A DNA stretch of 10,170 bases from CAYLSV01 sp964386435 (lineage in GTDB: Bacteria; Planctomycetota; Phycisphaerae; Tepidisphaerales; Tepidisphaeraceae). The notes beneath the pieces are model-generated. The model was not told the origin of the DNA and searched no databases. It saw only the letters and a list, made by a program, of their open reading frames with translations. Both the position numbers and the translations under genes were made by a program. The DNA lies in the NCBI GenBank assembly GCA_964386435.1, contig CAYLSV010000114.1, positions 1-10,170 on the forward strand, read 5' to 3'. Positions 6,639-10,170 of this stretch are shown here, one piece after another (within the stretch, counting starts at the first letter, position 1; every line of letters starts with the position of its first letter).

Positions 6639-7340
6639 CTCTGCACCGCCAACACCCCGGCCGCTCGTGAGCGTCATCGTGCCGGCGCGGAACGAGCGGA
6701 TCGCGCTGCCCGCGACATTGCGGGCGATCGAAACGGCTCTCGCACGGCTGGGGCCGCGTCGCCCGGCCGAGGTGATCGTCGCCGACAGCGCGAGCATCGA
6801 CGGCACTGATGCGTTGGTGGATGATCGGCCGGGCGTCCGAAGAATTGCCTGCCAACGCCCCGGCGCGGCCCACGCCCGCAACTGCGGCGCGAAGGCGGCA
6901 CGCGGCGACCTGCTGGTCTTCGTCGATGCCGATACGTTGTTGCCGCCGGCCGGGTTGAGGCGGGCGGTTTGCCTGGCGCGGGCGGGGTACGCGGTGGCGT
7001 TGTTCCCGCTGGCACCGCTACGGCGGAGCTGGCGCGGGCGAAGGCGCTGCCGGCGTACCTGTTCTGCACCCGCGTCGCCTTCGAGCGGTCCGGCGGGTTC
7101 AATGAGCGGGTAGCCCTCGGCGAGGAGTGGCCCATCACGGCCGGGCAATGGCGATGTGCCCGGCGACGGTTCCTGTATGACACGCAGGCCGAGCCCGCCC
7201 GCACGAGCGGTCGCCGAATGGAACGGCAACCGCTCGGCTACACCCGCGCCTACCTGAAGTGGGCCGCCGCCGTCATCCTGCCCACCGCCCGCCGGTCCCA
7301 ACCCGACATCCGCGAACCCGCCAAAACGACGGAAAACTGA
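6631..7340 (+). pseudogene. Family 2 glycosyltransferase, reading frame broken near 7000
   Basis: The first frame (GTG 6631) gives a good GT-A start: PLVSVIVPARNER, VIVADSASIDGT (nucleotide-sugar site, near residues 48-59), ARNCGAKAARGDLLVFVDAD (DxD at 99-101). After about 6985-7030 this frame becomes arginine-rich nonsense and stops at 7113. The frame one base back continues the protein to 7340: LARAKALPAYLFCTRVAFER, GGFNERVALGEEWPI and a C-terminal SGRRMERQPLGYTRAYLKWA, as in this glycosyltransferase group. One base is therefore missing, or two extra. The segment before LARAKALPAYLF also looks short, from memory of related proteins, so a small deletion may accompany the shift. Either a real recent pseudogene or a sequencing error in GC-rich DNA. 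Intact, it would transfer a sugar from a nucleotide donor to an unknown acceptor. Confidence 0.8.
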
Positions 7341-7376
7341 GGCCCGCCCCGCCGCAGGATGGAGCCGAAGACGCCT

Positions 7377-7637
7377 TCAATCGCTGCCCGGCTCCTCGGG
7401 CGTGGTGATCTTCTCCTTCAATGGCTCGAGCCGGTTGATCGAGTCGATGCTGAAGTAGACCGAGTGGGCGGGCATACCGAATTCGTTCAAGCCTTGCCCC
7501 ACGATAATTGAACGCTCGTTCTCCACATAAGCGTGATGTGGCTCCAGCACGCGCAGCGCCGTGCCATCGTTGAGGAAGATGCGGAACGGGTTGAACGGGC
7601 GTAGTGCCAAGTGCCGGTAGATCTGCTGCACGTCCAT
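7377..7637 (-). CDS. Small conserved hypothetical protein (86 aa)
   Basis: An 86-residue protein, not assigned a function. The N-terminal region LALRPFNPFRIFLNDGTALRVLEPHHAYV resembles short proteins frequent in Planctomycetota that carry a PFRPF-like turn, a DG-x-x-L-x-V strand pair and a histidine- or proline-containing loop, followed by a strand near ...YFSIDSINRLEPL. The pattern suggests a small beta-sandwich or barrel. There is no signal peptide, metal cluster or membrane segment. Base use is less extreme than in neighbouring genes, but the ATG and the whole frame are clean. A TAGACT box sits six bases before the ATG, so the mRNA may be leaderless. It is divergent from gltX across 34 bp and convergent with the broken glycosyltransferase. 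Real gene: likely; role: unknown. Confidence 0.75.
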   Translation of the reverse strand: MDVQQIYRHLALRPFNPFRIFLNDGTALRVLEPHHAYVENERSIIVGQGLNEFGMPAHSVYFSIDSINRLEPLKEKITTPEEPGSD

Positions 7638-7643
7638 GCAGAA

Positions 7644-7649
7644 AGTCTA
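7644..7649 (-). promoter_or_regulatory. Putative -10 box (TAGACT) of the small gene
   Basis: On the minus strand TAGACT lies six bases upstream of the ATG at 7637, with no Shine-Dalgarno in between, which fits leaderless transcription. No -35 is evident. Its first two bases form one end of the palindrome at 7648-7662. Confidence 0.42.
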
Positions 7650-7662
7650 GCACCCGGTGCTA
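7648..7662. promoter_or_regulatory. Palindrome TAGCAC-CCG-GTGCTA in a divergent promoter
   Basis: A perfect 6-bp inverted repeat with a 3-base centre lies exactly between the two outward-facing putative -10 boxes and shares the TA of each. It could be an operator that controls both genes at once, or merely a consequence of two similar promoters facing away from each other. Confidence 0.4.
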
Positions 7663-7666
7663 CTCT
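7661..7666 (+). promoter_or_regulatory. Putative -10 box (TACTCT) of gltX
   Basis: TACTCT is followed by five bases and then the ATG at 7672. There is no ribosome binding site in the gap, so a leaderless gltX mRNA is suggested. No good -35 is seen. Confidence 0.42.
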
Positions 7667-7671
7667 GGCCC

Positions 7672-9312
7672 ATGCCCGCCGTCGTCACCCGCTTCGCCCC
7701 CAGCCCCACCGGCGACCTTCACGTCGGCGGGGCTCGCACCGCGCTGTTCAACTACCTGTTCGCCAAGAACCAGGGCGGGCGGTACCTCTTGCGCATAGAA
7801 GACACCGACCGCGCCCGTTCCACCGACTCGGCGGTCGACGCCCTGTACCGCGACCTCGACTGGCTCGGCCTCGACCACGACAACGCCGGCGACGTGCCGA
7901 AGCAGTCGGACCGTGTGGCCGATTATGACAAGCTGATCGACGAGCTGAAGGGCCGCGATCTTGCCTACGACGCGTACGAGACGCCCGAGGAGCTCGACGC
8001 CCAGCGCCGCGAGTCGGCCATGCGGCGGCAACAGTATCTTTACAAGCGGCCCGCCTACACCGAGGACCAGCTCAAGCGGTTCAAGGACGAGGGCCGGGTG
8101 CCGGCGGTGCGGTTCAAGATGGTCGTGCAGCCGTGGCACTTCGACGACCTCGTGCTCGGGCCCAACCAGGGCGTCGACGCCGAGCAGGTGCAGGACTTCG
8201 TCATCCGCAAGCGCGACGGCATGCCGACCTACCACTTCGGCGTCGTCGTCGACGACCACTGGCAGGGCATCACCCACGTCCTGCGCGGCAAGGAGCATTT
8301 GCTCAACACCGTCCAGCACGTCGCGCTCATGGACGCCCTCGGCTACCCGCGGCCGCAGTTCGCCCATCTGCCGACGATCCTCAACGACACCAGCGGGGCC
8401 AAGCTCAGCAAGCGTGACAAAGACAACGCCATCCGCGCCGCGGCCGAGGCGTGGCTGAAGGACGGCCACACCATCGCCGACCTCGCCACCGCCAGCGGCC
8501 TGCCCGTCGAGACGCTGGACAAATGGTTCACCGGCAAAAAAGCCAAAGTTCAGCTCGACGCCGCCGACCAGGATCGCGTGATGCGCGGCATCGACATGCC
8601 GGCCACCGCCCTGCCGGAGATCGACGTCGCAGACTTCCGCCAAAGCGGTTACCTGCCCGAGACGCTGCTCAACTTCCTCGCCCTGCTCGGCTGGAGCCCG
8701 GGCAACGACCTCGAGCGCATGAGCATGCCGGAGATGATCGAGAAGTTCGGCCTCGACCGCGTCGGCAAGAGCGACGCCCGGTTCGACCGCAAGAAGCTCA
8801 CCGCCTTCAGCACCGTCGATTTCGAGCACGCCCCGCTCGACCGCCAGCTCGCGGCGTTCAAGGATTACCTCGCCGTCAACGAGCCCGGGCCACTGGCCGA
8901 CTGCGACGACGGGCAGCTTCGCCAACTCCTCAAGATGAACGCCGGCTTCCACACCTTGCGGGAAGTGCCGGAGAAGTCGGCGTTTTTCTTCGAGGACGCC
9001 GCGCAGATCGAGTACGACCCGAAGGCGGTGCAGAAGGTGCTGCTCAAGAACGACGCCGTTGGCCTCGGTAATTTGCGGGCCGACCGTGAGTTGCTCGCCG
9101 GGCTGCCCGAGTGGACGGCCGACGCCATCGAGGCGGCGCTGAAAGATCGCTGCGAGAAGACGGGTCAGGGTTTGGGCAAGGTCGCCCAGCCGCTGCGCGT
9201 CGCGCTCACCGGCGGCACGGTCAGCCCGCCGATTTTCGACACGCTGGCATTCCTGCCGCAGGCGGAGGTGCTCAAGCGGATCGACCGCTGTCTGGCGGAG
9301 GTGGCCGCGTGA
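7672..9312 (+). CDS. gltX: Glutamyl-tRNA synthetase with insertion after KMSKS
   Basis: Glutamyl-tRNA synthetase attaches glutamate to tRNA(Glu) in the cytoplasm. The 546 residues start at ATG 7672, which puts TRFAPSPTGDLHVGG (HIGH motif, 17-20) at the normal distance from the N-terminus. An in-frame GTG at 7657 would add five residues, but it lies before the putative -10. RIEDTDRARS, LRGKEHLLNT and SGAKLSKRD (KMSKS, 244-248) follow. The zinc-type cysteine cluster is absent. Between KLSKR and SGYLPETLLNFLALLGWSP there are about 78 residues where about 14 are usual; the extra part (about 250-318) includes an HTH-like stretch, TIADLATASGLPVETLDKWF. The C-terminal anticodon-binding domain is complete (PLRVALTGG, LPQAEVLKRI). 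Discrimination between GluRS and GluRS/GlnRS specificity cannot be made here. The stop overlaps the next start (GTGA). Confidence 0.97.
   Translation: MPAVVTRFAPSPTGDLHVGGARTALFNYLFAKNQGGRYLLRIEDTDRARSTDSAVDALYRDLDWLGLDHDNAGDVPKQSDRVADYDKLIDELKGRDLAYDAYETPEELDAQRRESAMRRQQYLYKRPAYTEDQLKRFKDEGRVPAVRFKMVVQPWHFDDLVLGPNQGVDAEQVQDFVIRKRDGMPTYHFGVVVDDHWQGITHVLRGKEHLLNTVQHVALMDALGYPRPQFAHLPTILNDTSGAKLSKRDKDNAIRAAAEAWLKDGHTIADLATASGLPVETLDKWFTGKKAKVQLDAADQDRVMRGIDMPATALPEIDVADFRQSGYLPETLLNFLALLGWSPGNDLERMSMPEMIEKFGLDRVGKSDARFDRKKLTAFSTVDFEHAPLDRQLAAFKDYLAVNEPGPLADCDDGQLRQLLKMNAGFHTLREVPEKSAFFFEDAAQIEYDPKAVQKVLLKNDAVGLGNLRADRELLAGLPEWTADAIEAALKDRCEKTGQGLGKVAQPLRVALTGGTVSPPIFDTLAFLPQAEVLKRIDRCLAEVAA
9297..9302 (+). 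promoter_or_regulatory. Ribosome binding site GGAGGT fixing the acetyltransferase start
   Basis: GGAGGT ends six bases before GTG at 9309, inside the last codons of gltX. Spacing and start codon are identical to those of the methyltransferase gene, and this favours 9309 over upstream in-frame codons. Confidence 0.68.
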
Positions 9313-10103
9313 CGCCGGGCGAGTTGGCGTGGACGCCGCGGGCGGTGGCGGTGGTTGAGGAGCGGCGGATCGCGGCCGGCGTGGGCGACATCGCCGACGA
9401 GGCCGAGCCGTGCATGGGCGGCGTCATGGCGTGCAGCGGGCCCGACTACTGGACGAACGCCGCGTGGGGCGTCGCCCTCGACGCTGAGCCGACGGCCGGC
9501 GAGGTGGCGGACGTCGTGACGTTCTTCGAAGAGCACGGGGCGACGCCGCGGGTGGAGGTGTCGACGCTGGCGAACGCGGCGCTGTGGCCGCTGTTGGCCG
9601 AGGCCGGGTTCCGGCTTATCGAGATCGAGCACGTCTTCAGCCGCCAACTGCCGGGCGAGGCGGCGTGGCCGGCGGGGCACGCGGTGGCGGTGCAGCCGAC
9701 TGGCGACGACGAGGCGGCCGACGTGCAGACACGGCTGATGGAGCGGGCCGTCCACGGCGGCGAGGCGAGCGCCGTCGCCCTGCGCGTCGGCCGACGCTTG
9801 CGTCAACATCCGCGGATTCAAAGCTTCGTCGCCACCGTCGGCGGCGAGCCCGCCGGCATCGCGGGGCTGGAAACGCACGGCGAGATTGCCGCCTTGTTCG
9901 CCGGGGCCGTGCTGCCCGCGTTCCGTCGCCGCGGCGTGCAGACGGCGTTAATCCGCGCCCGCCTCGAAGCCGCCCAAGCCCTTGGCGTCCGCCTGATCAC
10001 CGCGGGTGGGCAACCAGGATCGACGAGCGAGCGGAACTTCCTGCGACACGGGTTCACGCTGAGCTACGCCCGCTTGGCATTCGAGCGATTGGCGACGACG
10101 TGA
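9309..10103 (+). CDS. GNAT family N-acetyltransferase, two-part
   Basis: A 264-residue protein from GTG 9309, chosen because GGAGGT lies six bases upstream and the start overlaps the gltX stop (GTGA). The C-terminal half is a recognisable GNAT domain: IQSFVATVGGEPAGIAGL (170-187), the acetyl-CoA pyrophosphate loop VLPAFRRRGVQTALI (201-215) and the closing QPGSTSERNFLRHGF (235-249). The N-terminal half (VVTFFEEHGATPRVEVSTLA, then LLAEAGFRLIEIEHVFSRQL) is like the degenerate first GNAT repeat found in two-domain members. It transfers an acetyl group from acetyl-CoA to an amine; the substrate is unknown. It is probably transcribed with gltX, but a functional link to tRNA charging is not implied. 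No signal peptide or membrane segment. Confidence 0.88.
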   Translation: MTPGELAWTPRAVAVVEERRIAAGVGDIADEAEPCMGGVMACSGPDYWTNAAWGVALDAEPTAGEVADVVTFFEEHGATPRVEVSTLANAALWPLLAEAGFRLIEIEHVFSRQLPGEAAWPAGHAVAVQPTGDDEAADVQTRLMERAVHGGEASAVALRVGRRLRQHPRIQSFVATVGGEPAGIAGLETHGEIAALFAGAVLPAFRRRGVQTALIRARLEAAQALGVRLITAGGQPGSTSERNFLRHGFTLSYARLAFERLATT

Positions 10104-10108
10104 GGTAG

Positions 10109-10170
10109 CTGCGACCACACCTGGTCGCAGTCCGGGCTCCGGAACCGACCGGACTGCGACCAGGTGTGGT
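10109..10170. repeat. Perfect 22-bp inverted repeat, nested palindrome, cut by right edge
   Basis: Arms at 10114-10135 and 10149-10170 are exact reverse complements around a 13-base loop, giving a very stable hairpin just after the acetyltransferase stop. The left arm also contains a hairpin of its own: CTGCGACC (10109-10116) pairs with GGTCGCAG (10123-10130) over a 6-base loop. CTGCGACC recurs at 10154-10161, so the right arm probably continues as a mirror copy beyond the window. A transcription terminator is possible, but no T-run is visible before the edge. The two-copy nested structure also fits a REP-like palindromic repeat. No other copy was noticed in this window. Confidence 0.75.

Noticed and set aside
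6985..7050. Programmed ribosomal frameshift in the glycosyltransferase
   Set aside because: No slippery A/T heptamer or clear downstream stimulatory hairpin was noticed, and the family is not known for recoding; mutation or sequencing error is simpler.
5907..7301. A 464-codon minus-strand frame opposite the methyltransferase and glycosyltransferase
   Set aside because: Low-complexity shadow translation; the plus-strand frames carry real SAM-binding and DxD motifs.
7341..7376. Terminator between the glycosyltransferase remnant and the small gene
   Set aside because: No convincing stem-loop or T-run is visible in this 36-bp convergent gap.
7660..8952. A 430-codon minus-strand frame opposite gltX
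   Set aside because: Composition is dominated by V, L, E and G from reverse-complement codons of gltX, with no family signature; gltX itself is certain.

Overview
The window is a GC-rich (estimated near 70 percent), densely packed bacterial chromosome segment with ten protein genes and no RNA genes, phage genes or CRISPR. The small gene at 7377-7637 resembles short proteins common in Planctomycetota. An unusual insertion in glutamyl-tRNA synthetase and TANNNT boxes set almost directly against start codons are compatible with that phylum, perhaps Phycisphaerae. This assignment is an inference.

Layout: (1) 1-3861 (+): four tightly coupled genes matching the uncharacterised STM4014-STM4013-STM4012-STM4011 cluster. 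They encode an ATP-grasp protein cut by the left edge, an alkaline-phosphatase-superfamily hydrolase, a HemN-like radical SAM protein and a second radical SAM protein with extra C-terminal cysteines. This is the most interesting block: a conserved pathway whose product, as far as I know, is undefined. (2) 3843-5173 (-): a low-molecular-weight phosphatase followed by a fructosamine/ribulosamine kinase, overlapping by four bases. Together they could form a two-step protein deglycation route. (3) 5275-7340 (+): a DUF2334-type deacetylase-like protein, a class I methyltransferase and a family 2 glycosyltransferase whose reading frame is broken near 7000. (4) 7377-7637 (-): a small conserved protein of unknown function. 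(5) 7672-10103 (+): glutamyl-tRNA synthetase with a roughly 65-residue HTH-like insertion after its KMSKS loop, then a two-part GNAT acetyltransferase. (6) 10109-10170: a perfect 22-bp inverted repeat that runs into the right edge.

Blocks 1 and 2 converge with a 19-bp overlap. Blocks 2 and 3 diverge from a 101-bp gap. Blocks 4 and 5 diverge from a 34-bp gap holding a symmetric pair of promoter boxes. Genes that open units at the divergent gaps (phosphatase, small protein, gltX) have a TANNNT box 5-6 bases before the start codon and no Shine-Dalgarno, suggesting leaderless mRNAs. Two internal genes (methyltransferase, acetyltransferase) have a clear GGAGGT exactly six bases before a GTG start.
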